A DNA stretch of 64,000 nucleotides from Multifurca ochricompacta (taxonomy: Eukaryota > Basidiomycota > Agaricomycetes > Russulales > Russulaceae), in the NCBI GenBank assembly GCA_022496185.1, contig WTXG01000020.1, forward strand, positions 310,001 to 374,000, in the 5' to 3' direction. The notes under the pieces are model-generated. The model was not told the origin of the DNA. It saw nothing but the letters and a program-made list of their open reading frames with translations, and did no database searches. The position numbers were made by a program, and so were the translations under genes. How positions within the stretch are numbered: position 1 is the stretch's first letter; each line of letters starts with the position of its first letter. Below, one piece after another: positions 11,594-20,779 of the stretch.

Positions 11594-13110
11594 GTGGCTT
11601 CCAGCCGCAGTCAGACCCTCTTCCGAGAAGAACTTATTGAACGCAGAGACGAGCATAATCTTTCACAGCAAGTACTTGGCTCTGCCACCTGGAAGGATTT
11701 TGAGTCCGAGTTTGGATACTACGTCTATCACGACAGAAGATACCAACCGGTAGAATACGACAACGAAAAGAGAGTTTGGTATTGTATCCGATACTCGGAT
11801 AGCCGACACTCTTGGGTCACTACAGGACCCGCCCCACCAGAATTTGGATTAGGGCCGTGGAGAGAAAATCCCCCAGCCATTGTCACGGACTCTGAACCAG
11901 AAGAGTACGTAGAAGAACATAGCGAAGAAGCACTGGTATTAGCGTCGACTACAACCCCAGTTGCACCAGCAGTTGTCACGATCAGAGCCCCTGCTTTGAC
12001 AACTCCTCAGATATCTACACAGTCCACCAGCACTGTCACCACGTCAAAACAAAACATGTCCACTATCGCCGCCCAACTCCCAGACCCAGCCCCTCCACCT
12101 CCGCCACCCCCACCAGTTATGTTGCCACCAAACATTCCCCCACCCTCGGGACGACTATCAGGTGTACTGCCCCAGACGTTCACTGGGGATCGGTCACAAA
12201 GTAAAAAGTTCATGTTGGAGTTCACGACATTCAAGAACTTCAACCATGACGTTCCTCAAATAATCAACCCCTTCCAACGAGCCAACTTATTCTTATCGCT
12301 CATCCGGGGGATGCAGTGGACGACTGGACGATGGAACAACTAGAATGGTTGAACGAACAAGTTGAGAGTGGGCGTCGTACCACGAGTGAAGGTCTTTGGG
12401 AGACCATCGCTCAGCGATTTAAAGATGCATTCATGGACGGGCAAGCAAAGCAGAAGGCTGCCCGCGAATTGAAGTCCCTGAAAATGGACAAAGGAGATTT
12501 GGATGCCTATGTGGCGAAATTCAGAAGCTTGGCCAATCGGGCCGGGTATGACACAGACGAAGAGGCAACACTAGACCTCTTCTCCCAAGGACTTCCGAAC
12601 CCGTTAGTCAAAAATATCATCCAGTTTCACCACCCTAGCGACTGGGATACATGGGTTGATGCTGCCCAACGACAGCAGCAGGACTATCTCGATTTCCAGA
12701 CACGTTTTGGAGTCGATACCAAGAAGGGAAAGACCCGTGATCAGTGGAAGGCGGCCTTCGGGGTTAAACCTGTACATGCCTCCCAAAGAGACCCAAACGC
12801 CATGGATACCTCGGCAGATAGAACCAGGGCCCGGGCCACACTCACCGAAGATGAAAGACAAACATTGATGAAGGAAGGAAGATGCTTCCGTTGCAAAGCG
12901 CAAGGGCACATGTCTCGAGAGTGCCCGAAGAAGGGAGCGCGTGTGGCTGAAGCTACGGTCACACCCGTCCGCAATAACCCACCGACTGTCGATAAGAAAA
13001 CGCTGACGAAGGAGGAAAAAGCACAAGAAATCTGGTCCAACATGATGAAGGAAAGCGAGGAAGTGCGAGCGATTTTAGTAGAAAAAGCGTTCGCGAAAAA
13101 GGATTTTTGA
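11594..13110 (+). pseudogene. A3 gag, single-base deletion
   Basis: Two open stretches, 11594-12343 and 12316-13110, join if one G is restored in the G-run at 12306-12310. The other copies keep the frame there, reading Gly-Asp or Gly-Glu followed by AVD. Domains: N-terminal WKDFESEFGYYVYHD block, Pro-rich linker (long Pro run near 12085-12115), capsid domain, and a CCHC knuckle CFRCKAQGHMSRECP (about 12886-12930). It opens at GTG GCT; the only upstream in-frame codons back to the LTR-end TAA contain no AUG. It ends at TGA 13108-13110 within the frameshift signal. Role: virus-like particle Gag. Confidence 0.88.
13101..13110 (+). promoter_or_regulatory. Gag-Pol -1 ribosomal frameshift site (A3)
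   Basis: In the gag frame the codons are AAG GAT TTT TGA, that is heptamer G_GAU_UUU followed at once by the gag stop. A -1 slip gives GGA UUU UUG and enters the open pol frame. The same sequence is seen in A4, A5, A6 and A7. GGAUUUU is, to my knowledge, the slippery site of dianthoviruses such as red clover necrotic mosaic virus. No downstream stimulatory structure was assessed. Confidence 0.65.
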
Positions 13111-16100
13111 CCGGCTCTACCCCATCGGCCTGGGCACGAGCATTACATGTAACCTCTGTGTATACTAGTCGCTTCAAATCACTGAAAATACCAGTACATT
13201 TCGAGACTACACAGAAGACGGCCGATCGTGACATCCTGATAGATTCAGGAGCCACTGACAACTTTATTAGCCCACGAATGGCAAGAACCATGGGATTGGG
13301 GATGCTGGCACTCCCCCAGGAGAAGAATATTTGGAATATCGATGGAACGGCTAATCGGGCAGGAAAGATCACGCATTATACTGATCTTAATGTCCAAGTG
13401 GGAGAACAAACCAAAGTCATTCGCTTCCTAGTTACCAACTTAGGAGACGAAGATTTGATCCTAGGATATCCCTGGCTTGCAGCATTTGAACCAAAGATTA
13501 ACTGGAGTGACGCAACCATGGACAAAGAGTTCTACCCTGTCCTGATCACATCCATGGGGTACAACTATATGGCTCGACATTCGGCGGTACGAAGAACAGA
13601 GGATGAGGACGAGGATGTGGGACATTGCTTTGTCACCAAAGCATCAGAGCTTGCCCAAAAGGCAGTGGAGGGACACTCAGAGAAAACCTTTGAGGAGGTA
13701 GTGCCGGAAGCATACCACCGACACTGGAAGGTATTTTCAGAGGCGGAATCGCAGCGTTTCCCACCTGCGCGACCATGGGACCATGCCATAGAATTTACAC
13801 CCGATACCCCATCAGCAATCGATTGTAAAATCTACCCATTGTCGCAGACAGAACAAACGGCACTTACGGCATTCCTCGAAGAGCACTTGGCAAAGGGATA
13901 TATTCGTCCATCGAAGTCGCCGTACGCATCACCATTCTTCTTTATCAAGAAGAAAGATGGCAAACTCCGACCTGTCCAAGATTACCGACGAATAAATGTT
14001 TACACAGTAAAGAACGCCTACCCCCTGCCGCTTATCTCAGAACTCATTGATACCATGCGAGACAAATCCCTATTCTCCAAAATGGACGTCCGCTGGGGGT
14101 ACAATAACATCAGGATCAAAGAAGGGGATCAGTGCAAAGCGGCTTTCAAAACCAACCAAGGGCTCTTTGAACCAAATGTCATGTTCTTCGGTCTCACCAA
14201 CTCGCCGGCCACCTTTCAAGCAATGATGAATCATATCTTCTGCGACCTCATTCTCACTGGAGAGGTGGTAGTATATATGGACGACATCCTCGTAGCCACC
14301 ACAGACGACCTTATCCACCACTGAGAACGGGTGCACCAAGTGCTAGATATCCTGCACGAACACGACCTTTATCTTAAACCGGCCAAATGCTCATTCGAAC
14401 AACGAAGCGTCGAGTACCTGGGAGTTATTCTAGAAAACGGACATGTGCGGATGGACCCGGTGAAGGTACAAGGAATCCGGGAATGGCCCACACCCACATG
14501 TGTCAAGGACGTGCGATCCTTCGTTGGATTCTGTAACTTCTACCGACGATTCGTACGAGGGTTCTCAGGGATCGCCCAACCATTAAATGGGCTGTTAAAG
14601 AAAAATGTACCCTGGCACTGGACGAGTGAACAACAACAAGCCTTCGAACGCATTCGAGATATCATTGGCTCAGAACCAGTCCTTCTACAGCCAGACTTAG
14701 AAAAGCCATTCGAGTTAGAAGTCGACGCATTGCATTTTGCCAATGGTGCGGTATTAAACCAAAGAGACGCAACGGGATTACTTCACCCGGTCGCCTTCTA
14801 CTCAGAGACATTCTCACCGGCCAAACGAAATTATGACATCTGGGATAGAGAATTGCTTGCCATTGTAAAGGCACTACGACACTGGCAGCCATACTTGGCG
14901 GGGACCCCTCACAAGACTGTCATCCACACCGACCATTCCAATCTGCTTTATTGGAAAGAACCTCACAAAATCAGCCGACGAGTTGTGCGCAAAGTCCTCG
15001 AGCTAGAGGAATACAACTTTGTATTGAAACATATTGCAGGAAGTCGCAATGCATGCGCAGATGCCCTGTCACGACGACCCGACTTGAGCAGCGGGGAGGA
15101 GGACAACAATGATATCACTGTACTCCCCGAAGAAGTCTTTGCAAAGACGGCCGTCGTCAGTCTTCATGACATGGATCTATGGGCCCAGGTCTCACAAAAT
15201 ATGAATCAGCAATTATGCCGGACGTGGGCAGACGCACATAACCTGAAAGAGGTTGACGGCCTTTGGTGGAAGGATGGGGATCGTCTCGTTGTCACCGGTG
15301 GTGACAACATTAAGAGGGGGGTGATCCATTTTCACCACGACCTTCCCTCTGCAGGACACCCCGGCATTGCGAATACATATGCCCTGGCCAAACGAGATTA
15401 CTGGTGGCCAAACATGAAAAAGGACGTGGAAACCTATGTGAAAGGATGCGCGGACTGCCAAGCCAATAAAGTAAACACACACCCACATCCACCAGCATTA
15501 TCCCCAATTACTCCTGTGTCCTCGCTCCCGTTCCAGACCATCGCAATGGATTTCATCGTCAAGCTTCCCATCTCCAGGGGTTTCGATTCCATCTTGACCA
15601 TCACAGACCACGACTGTTCCAAGGCAGCGTTGTTTATACCATGCAACGAGTCCATTACAGCAGAAGGAGTAGCCAAACTCTACCTGGATCACGTCTACAG
15701 GCATTATGGCATCCCTGAAAAGATTATCTCCGACCGAGACCCCCGTTTTACTTCCACGTTTGCCAAAGCTCTCTGTAAAATCTTAGACGTCACCCAAAAC
15801 ATCTCGACCGCCTATCATCCACAGACTGATGGGCAGTCAGAAAGGACGAACCAGTGGCTAGAACAGTATCTGCAATTCTGGTGCAATGGACGACAGGACG
15901 ATTGGGCTGACTGGTTGGCAACTGCGGAATTTGCGCACAACTCCTGGCCCAACGGGACCACTAAAGCTTCCCCATTTTCACTTATCATGGGATGGACGCC
16001 GCGCACCACCTGGGCCGCAAAACCCACAAATGTCCCCTCAGCTGCGCAACGTATCAACCAATGGGACGAGATTAGGAAATCAGCCAATGAAAACCTGCTG

Positions 16101-16589
16101 AAGGCGCAACAGGCCCTCTCAGGAAGGCCATCAAAGTTCACACCTTATCAGACCAATGAACTTGTCTGGTTAGAAGGGAAGCACATTCGTACGTCACATC
16201 CAACGGCCAAACTAGCGCCCCGACATCACGGACCCTTCAAGATAACAAGGAAGCTGTCAGATGTGTCATACGAACTCGAACTCCCATCCACATGGAGAAT
16301 CCATCCGGTCTTCCATGCTCGACTTCTGACACCCTACGAGGAAACGTCCCTGCACGGGGGAAACTTCCCAAGACCCCCCCCTGAATTAATTGATGGTGAA
16401 GCGGAGTGGGAAGTGGAGCAGGTTCTAGACTCCAGGTACAAAGGCCGTGGGCGCAAACTGCAATACCTTATCAAGTGGAAAGGGTTCCCTGACTCTGACA
16501 ACTCGTGGGAACCAGCCGGGAATATCTTCGCCCCAGTTCTTATCTCGGAGTTCCATGTCCGACACCCAGAAGCGCCCAAAGACAGTTAA
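13107..16589 (+). pseudogene. A3 pol polyprotein, one nonsense codon
   Basis: -1 frame relative to gag. Protease: DSGATDNF with catalytic Asp at about residue 46. RT: KDGKLRPVQDYRRIN, then LFSKMD, then YMDD at about 390-393. Then TGA at 14322-14324 (former CGA after His-His). The frame continues 14331-16589 with RNase H (LEVDALHFANGAV, DRELLAIVKALRHW, HTDHSNLLYW), integrase HHCC (GHPGI...CADC) and DDE (DFIVKLP, SDRDPRF, YHPQTDGQSERTN), the GPY/F-type region and chromodomain (YLIKWKGFPDSDNSWEP). The chromodomain is known in chromoviruses to steer integration to heterochromatin. All catalytic motifs are intact, so a single codon separates it from a full-length Pol. Confidence 0.93.
15312..15321 (+). 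promoter_or_regulatory. Internal (central) polypurine tract of A3
   Basis: AAGAGGGGGG followed by TGAT, closely matching the 3' PPT (AGAAGAGGGGGTGAT). It codes Lys-Arg-Gly-Val in integrase, but the silent positions are also fixed across all A copies. Candidate second initiation site for plus-strand DNA. Confidence 0.5.
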
Positions 16590-16626
16590 AAGAGTAGCCC
16601 CAGACCCCAGACAAATTCCCCAGTAT

Positions 16627-17859
16627 ATGCTTCCCCAGCGAATTACTACCACAGAACAGTCCATTATGTCTTTCATCGCCGCCTCTGCTGCCATCGACGC
16701 TTTTGCCTCTCCCATGACTATCGTTGAAAATTTCCCGTCCACTCACCCGTCCACTCGTCCCTCCTCCCCTATCGATTATGAAGCTGCGGAAGCCCGTGTC
16801 AAGAACCAATCCCCGAATCCAAACAACGATTTCACTCACAGTGAAGACCCCCATCCCAACGACCTACTCAACGGGGAGATCGACGATGAAGCCCCCGAGT
16901 TTCCTTTCATCCCCAACAACCCCAATTCCTCAATGTACTTCCCCTTAGAAATCACGATGGCCGATGGGACCAAGACCATCGCGAAGTACATCTACTATAC
17001 CAATGGAGGAATGGATGTGGCGGGATGTATGAAGAAGGATGGGCCGGTCTACGGGGCTCCCGTATATCTGGACGAAAGGTACACAGGTCGGCTTCATCAC
17101 ACGCTGACTGATGAACAGTTGGGCCACCTTGCTGCGGAGGATTGCCGCGCCTTCGCGATTGATGAGGTGATGAACGACATGAGGCTCCCACGCCTGAAGG
17201 CAGAGGTCATGAGGTTGAGGAAGAACATCATGCTGCGAAGGACACTGAATCAACAGTACAAGGAGCACGCGAAGATGATGGCCAGGCTCACGAATGGGAT
17301 GTTCCAGTTGGAACAGGAGATTGTTGAGATTAGGAAGAGGTTGGAAAAGGGAGATGCATATCAAACGATCGCTGAAAGGTACGCTGACACTTATGCGCGA
17401 CCCCTCCCCCCTCGAACCTTGGGCGCGGCCCCGACGCTGCTGCCGAGTCGACTCGAAATGCCACACCTACATGAAAACCCCCGTGGAGAAACTTGCTGGC
17501 GTTGCGACAGCAGGTACCACATCAGTTGGAACTGCCCGCTCAACCGCAAATGGTGTCGCCACTGTCGTAGCAATCTCCATTGGAGCCGACATTGCATCTT
17601 CCGACGAGTAGGAGTGGCCCCGACGATCACCAACCCGTCGGGATGGTGCGGCAAGTGTCTTCGTCACAATGCTGGGCATAAAGAGATCGACTGCCCTGTC
17701 TACGACTTGTGCCGCGCATGTGGTCAGCACGGCCCATATGGATTCCTTCGTACCCACGCATGTCCGCAGGAGTTGGAGTCGTACAGCCTGGATGACTGTA
17801 ATGTAGCTGACGACTACCTCGAGTTGGTTCAAGATGATGACGGTACGAGTCGTTTCTAG
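16627..17859 (+). CDS. ORF3: coiled-coil, four-zinc-knuckle protein (410 aa)
   Basis: Intact third gene of the element, 37 nt after the pol stop and ending 31 nt before the 3' LTR. I chose ATG 16627 because the 410-codon length matches A5 and A7. Visible parts: acidic Pro-rich N-terminus (residues 40-110); conserved block YYTNGGMDVAGCMKKDGPVY (about 122-142); predicted coiled coil (about 186-252, heptad Leu/Met/Ile); then Cys/His clusters at 290-303 and 310-323 (both C-x2-C-x4-H-x4-C), 341-356 (C-x2-C-x6-H-x4-C) and 362-379 (variant). No signal peptide or membrane segment, so not an envelope. I do not recognise the family. The layout suggests an RNA/DNA-binding, self-associating protein (nucleocapsid- or chaperone-like). 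Conserved CCCCAG lies just before the ATG. Confidence 0.85.
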   Translation: MLPQRITTTEQSIMSFIAASAAIDAFASPMTIVENFPSTHPSTRPSSPIDYEAAEARVKNQSPNPNNDFTHSEDPHPNDLLNGEIDDEAPEFPFIPNNPNSSMYFPLEITMADGTKTIAKYIYYTNGGMDVAGCMKKDGPVYGAPVYLDERYTGRLHHTLTDEQLGHLAAEDCRAFAIDEVMNDMRLPRLKAEVMRLRKNIMLRRTLNQQYKEHAKMMARLTNGMFQLEQEIVEIRKRLEKGDAYQTIAERYADTYARPLPPRTLGAAPTLLPSRLEMPHLHENPRGETCWRCDSRYHISWNCPLNRKWCRHCRSNLHWSRHCIFRRVGVAPTITNPSGWCGKCLRHNAGHKEIDCPVYDLCRACGQHGPYGFLRTHACPQELESYSLDDCNVADDYLELVQDDDGTSRF

Positions 17860-17876
17860 CCGGGACTGCTAGAACC

Positions 17877-17890
17877 AGAAGAGGGGGTGA
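17877..17890 (+). promoter_or_regulatory. 3' polypurine tract of A3
   Basis: AGAAGAGGGGGTGA abuts the first base of the 3' LTR, the standard plus-strand primer position. Confidence 0.8.
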
Positions 17891-18467
17891 TGTTACGAAC
17901 CCCGTCTCTTCCAACTTTCTTTCTCCTACCTAACAACGACCCCTCCTTGCCGCCTACTTTACATTATCAGATCACGTCTCCATCGTGGGATCCTTCACGT
18001 GCCTTACTCCCTTCCCCGTGATTGCCTTTGTCTATGTTTGTGCTACGGTACTTGTGTTTGGACTCTTATCTTATCCCTTATCTTTACGACCGGACACTTA
18101 CTTAATCCCCTATCAGAAGCCAGGCTTTACGCCCTCCGCTTTCGTATATTCGGACCCACTTGACTCCGTTATCTTATCTATAGACGCCCATTCGATTACG
18201 TATATAAGTCCACTGTAACTACCTTGTAGACCTCAGACTCGACTTATTGAATACATCGGTGCTTGTCTTCTGGACTTCCCTTTCGACGCCTTGATTTGAC
18301 TGTCTCAAGTACTTCTGGTACTTTCCGCTCAACATTGTCTTAGAGTGCAGCCTCTTTGACTTTGACTCTTCCCGCATAACTCCAAGAGATCCCATTGGTC
18401 TCTTATCTGATATACGAACGAACGCTGTCACACAAGTCGTGTGGAACATCCCGCACCGGACGTAACA
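17891..18467 (+). repeat. A3 3' LTR
   Basis: 577 bp, same length as the 5' LTR with no indels; about three differences, each at a CpG. It is followed by the TSD ATCAC and the remainder of A2 pol. Confidence 0.95.
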
Positions 18468-18472
18468 ATCAC

Positions 18473-18502
18473 TGACATCCAGAAGCGCCCAGAGACAATT
18501 AA
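18473..18502 (+). pseudogene. A2 pol terminal codons (continuation beyond A3)
   Basis: Encodes the HPEAPRDN tail and TAA stop that complete the A2 chromodomain interrupted at 10997. Confidence 0.85.
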
Positions 18503-18541
18503 AAGAATGACCCCCCAGACCCTGATTGAATTCCCCAGTAC

Positions 18542-19741
18542 ATGCTTTCCCAGCAACATCCTACCACTATCCAATCTATCATGTCTTTCATTGCTGCCAA
18601 TGCTGCTGTCAATGCCTTCACCTCCTCTGCCGTAGTTGTTGAGAACTTCCCATCTGCTCACCCTTCGACACATCCTTCTTTGCCCATTGATTACAAAGCA
18701 GCAGAGGCATGAGTTAAAAACCAGTCTCCCAACCCCAATGATGATTTCAAACACTGTGAGGAGCCACACCCAAATGACTTGTTAGGTATGGAATTGGATG
18801 ACAAGGTCCCAGAGTTCCCCTTCTTCATTAACAATCCAAACTCCTCTATGTACTATCCTCTGGAAATCACCATGGCTGATGGGACAGTTGCCATCACCAA
18901 ATATATCTTTTACACAAATGGAGGTATGGATGTCATGGGATGCATGAAGAAGAATGGCCCTGTCTATGGGGCACCAGTCTATCTGGAGGAAAGGTATACT
19001 GGCCACCTCCACCATGCGATGAGCAATGAGCAGCTTGGACACTTAGCTGCTGAAGACTCGCAGGCCTTTGCAATAGATGAGGTCCTGAACGACATGCGCC
19101 TTCTGTGTCTCAAGGCTGAAGTCATGAGACTGTGGAAGAACCTAACACTGCGCACTACACTCAACACCCAATACAAAGAACATGCGAAATGAATGACAAG
19201 GCTGACCAGTGGGATGTTCCAAGTGGAGCAAGAGTTGGTTGAGATTCGGAAGAGGTTGGAATGAGGGGACATGTATCAGACTATCACTGAGAGGTATGCA
19301 GATACTTATGCATGCCCCCTCCCACCACAGTCACTGGGAGCTGCACCAATGCTGCTGCCCAATCAATTTGAAATGCCGCATATGCATGAGAACCCCTGAG
19401 GAGAGACGTGTTGGCAATGTGACAGCAAGTACCACATTAGCTGGAACTGCCCTCTCAATCACAAGTGGTGCTGCCATTGCTGCAGCAACCTGCACTGGAG
19501 TAGGTTCTGTATTTTCCACCATGTGGGTGTGGCCCCAATGATCATCAACCCATCAGGCTGGTGCAGCAAGTGTTTGCGCCACCTATGCTACCAGTGTGGG
19601 CAGCATGGCCCATATGGATTTCTGCACACCCACAGATTTCCCCAGGATTTGGACAAGGAGAATGACACCCTTGATGATCGTAATGTAGCTGATGATTATC
19701 TGGAACTGGTGCAGGATGATGATGGTACGAGTCGTTTCTAG
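18542..19741 (+). pseudogene. A2 ORF3, nonsense codons and a deletion
   Basis: ATG at 18542 behind CCCCAGTAC. The frame carries the GMELDD-type acidic N-terminus, the YTNGGMD block and coiled coil. It is broken by TGA near 18709, 19189 and 19261. Zinc clusters 1 and 2 are readable (19404-19510). Between clusters 3 and 4 (about 19585) some 36 nt are missing in frame, fusing KCLRH to LCYQCGQHG, so one cluster is lost. It ends LVQDDDGTSRF at TAG 19739-19741. Confidence 0.8.
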
Positions 19742-19772
19742 CTGGGTCTGCTAGAACCAGAAGAGGGGGTGA

Positions 19773-20355
19773 TGTTACAACCTTTGCCGAGTAACCCTGT
19801 TTTCTTCACCCTACCCAATGAGGACCCCTCTTTACCACCCACTCTGCACTTTCTGATTACATCTCCATCCTGGGATCCATCACATGCTCTGCTCCCATCT
19901 CTGTGACCCTCTTTGTACTTGTTGACTCCATGTTTACCTCTTGTTTATGTTCTCTCTTATCTTCTTATCTCTAAGACTGGACACTTACTTAATTCCCTAT
20001 CAGAAGCCAGGCTTTATGCCCTCTGCTTTCATATATTCAGGCCCACTTGACTCCATTTCCTTATCTCATAGACGCCCATTCAATTACATATATAAGTCTG
20101 CTGTAACTACACTGTAGACCTCAGACTTGACTTATTGAATACATTGGTGCTTGTCTTCTGGACTTCCCTTTGAACCCTTTGACTCGTCTGTCTCAGTGCT
20201 TCTGGCACTTTCCTGCTTAACATTGTCTTAGGGAACAGCCCCTCTGACTTTGACTTGCCCCACTTAACTCCAAGAAGTCTTATTGGCTTCTTATCTGAAT
20301 ACATGTATGACACTGTCACACAAGGCATGTGGAACATCCTGCACTGGACGTAACA
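19773..20355 (+). repeat. A2 3' LTR
   Basis: 583 bp after a GAAGAGGGGGTGA polypurine tract, ending CGTAACA, then TSD CTCAC. It differs from the 5' LTR at many CpG-derived sites but has the same length. Confidence 0.92.
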
Positions 20356-20613
20356 CTCACTCAATTACATATATAAGTCCACTGTAACTACATTGTAGAC
20401 CTCAGACTTGACTTATTGAATACATTGGTGCTTGTCTTCTGGACTTCTCCCTTGAAAGCCTTGACTTGTTGATCTCCATGCTTCTGGCACTCCCTCATTC
20501 AACATCATCTTAGAGTGCAGCCTCTTTGACTTTGACTCTTCCCCCTACTGCTCCAAGAAGCCTTATTGGTTTCTTATCTGACTATGAATGAATGCTGTCA
20601 CACAAGTCATGTG
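20356..20613 (+). repeat. A1 3' LTR, right part
   Basis: Begins with the duplicated CTCAC and continues the LTR broken at 5438 through the TATA box and AGACTTGACTT start. It stops at ATGTG (20609-20613), where B2 is inserted; the last ~25 bp of the LTR are not in the window. Confidence 0.85.
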
Positions 20614-20779
20614 TGTTACAACTCACTGTTGACTGCCTGGACAGTGGGTTGTATGTGAAGGGGGATGATTTGGAAGTGGGGCAAGAGATGAGAGTGAGGG
20701 TGAAAGTGCAGGGAGACGAAGCAAACAGCTCAAGGACAAGGGGTGAGAAGCCTTCCACAAGGTGGGGCTAATCTCCTAG
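20614..20779 (-). repeat. B2 3' LTR, piece 1
   Basis: TGTTACAACTCACTG... up to CCTAG, where A4 is inserted (TSD CCTAG at 20775-20779 and 28274-28278). Confidence 0.88.

Larger units (their letters stand above)
10998..18467 (+). mobile_element. A3: young, nearly intact family-A chromovirus
   Basis: 7470 bp, two 577-bp LTRs differing by about three CpG transitions on reading, TSD ATCAC (10993-10997, 18468-18472). Gene order is gag, -1 pol, ORF3, with PBS, internal PPT and 3' PPT all present. It is inserted in the chromodomain end of A2. It is rich in CpG, unlike its host A2, so it is recent. It is inactivated by one base missing in gag and one pol nonsense codon. Confidence 0.95.
5439..20355 (+). 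mobile_element. A2: full-length family-A element, split by A3
   Basis: Both LTRs are 583 bp (5439-6021 and 19773-20355) and the TSD CTCAC is intact (5434-5438, 20356-20360). The internal order is gag, pol, ORF3, with A3 inserted at the very end of pol. Removing A3 leaves about 7.4 kb, the family length. Differences between the two LTRs are numerous and essentially all CpG transitions, so the element is old but younger than A1. Confidence 0.92.
1057..20613 (+). mobile_element. A1: outermost, oldest family-A Gypsy element (interrupted remnant)
   Basis: Pieces that belong to A1 are 1057-1135, 1713-5438 and 20361-20613. They give the end of RT, RNase H, integrase, chromodomain, ORF3 and a split 3' LTR. 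Everything upstream of RT is missing from the window, presumably beyond B1. A1 hosts a solo LTR and B1 in its pol, and A2 and B2 in its 3' LTR. CpG sites are almost gone, and the pol frame is broken by stop codons rather than indels, consistent with long residence under methylation-type decay. Confidence 0.85.

Noticed and set aside
11575..11600. tRNA-type primer binding site
   Set aside because: No TGG-type tRNA 3'-end complement is visible next to the LTR, whereas the 11-nt self-complement is exact and shared by copies.
16627..17859. ORF3 as a retroviral-type envelope gene
   Set aside because: The position fits, but there is no signal peptide, membrane anchor or cleavage site; the Cys residues form zinc-knuckle patterns.
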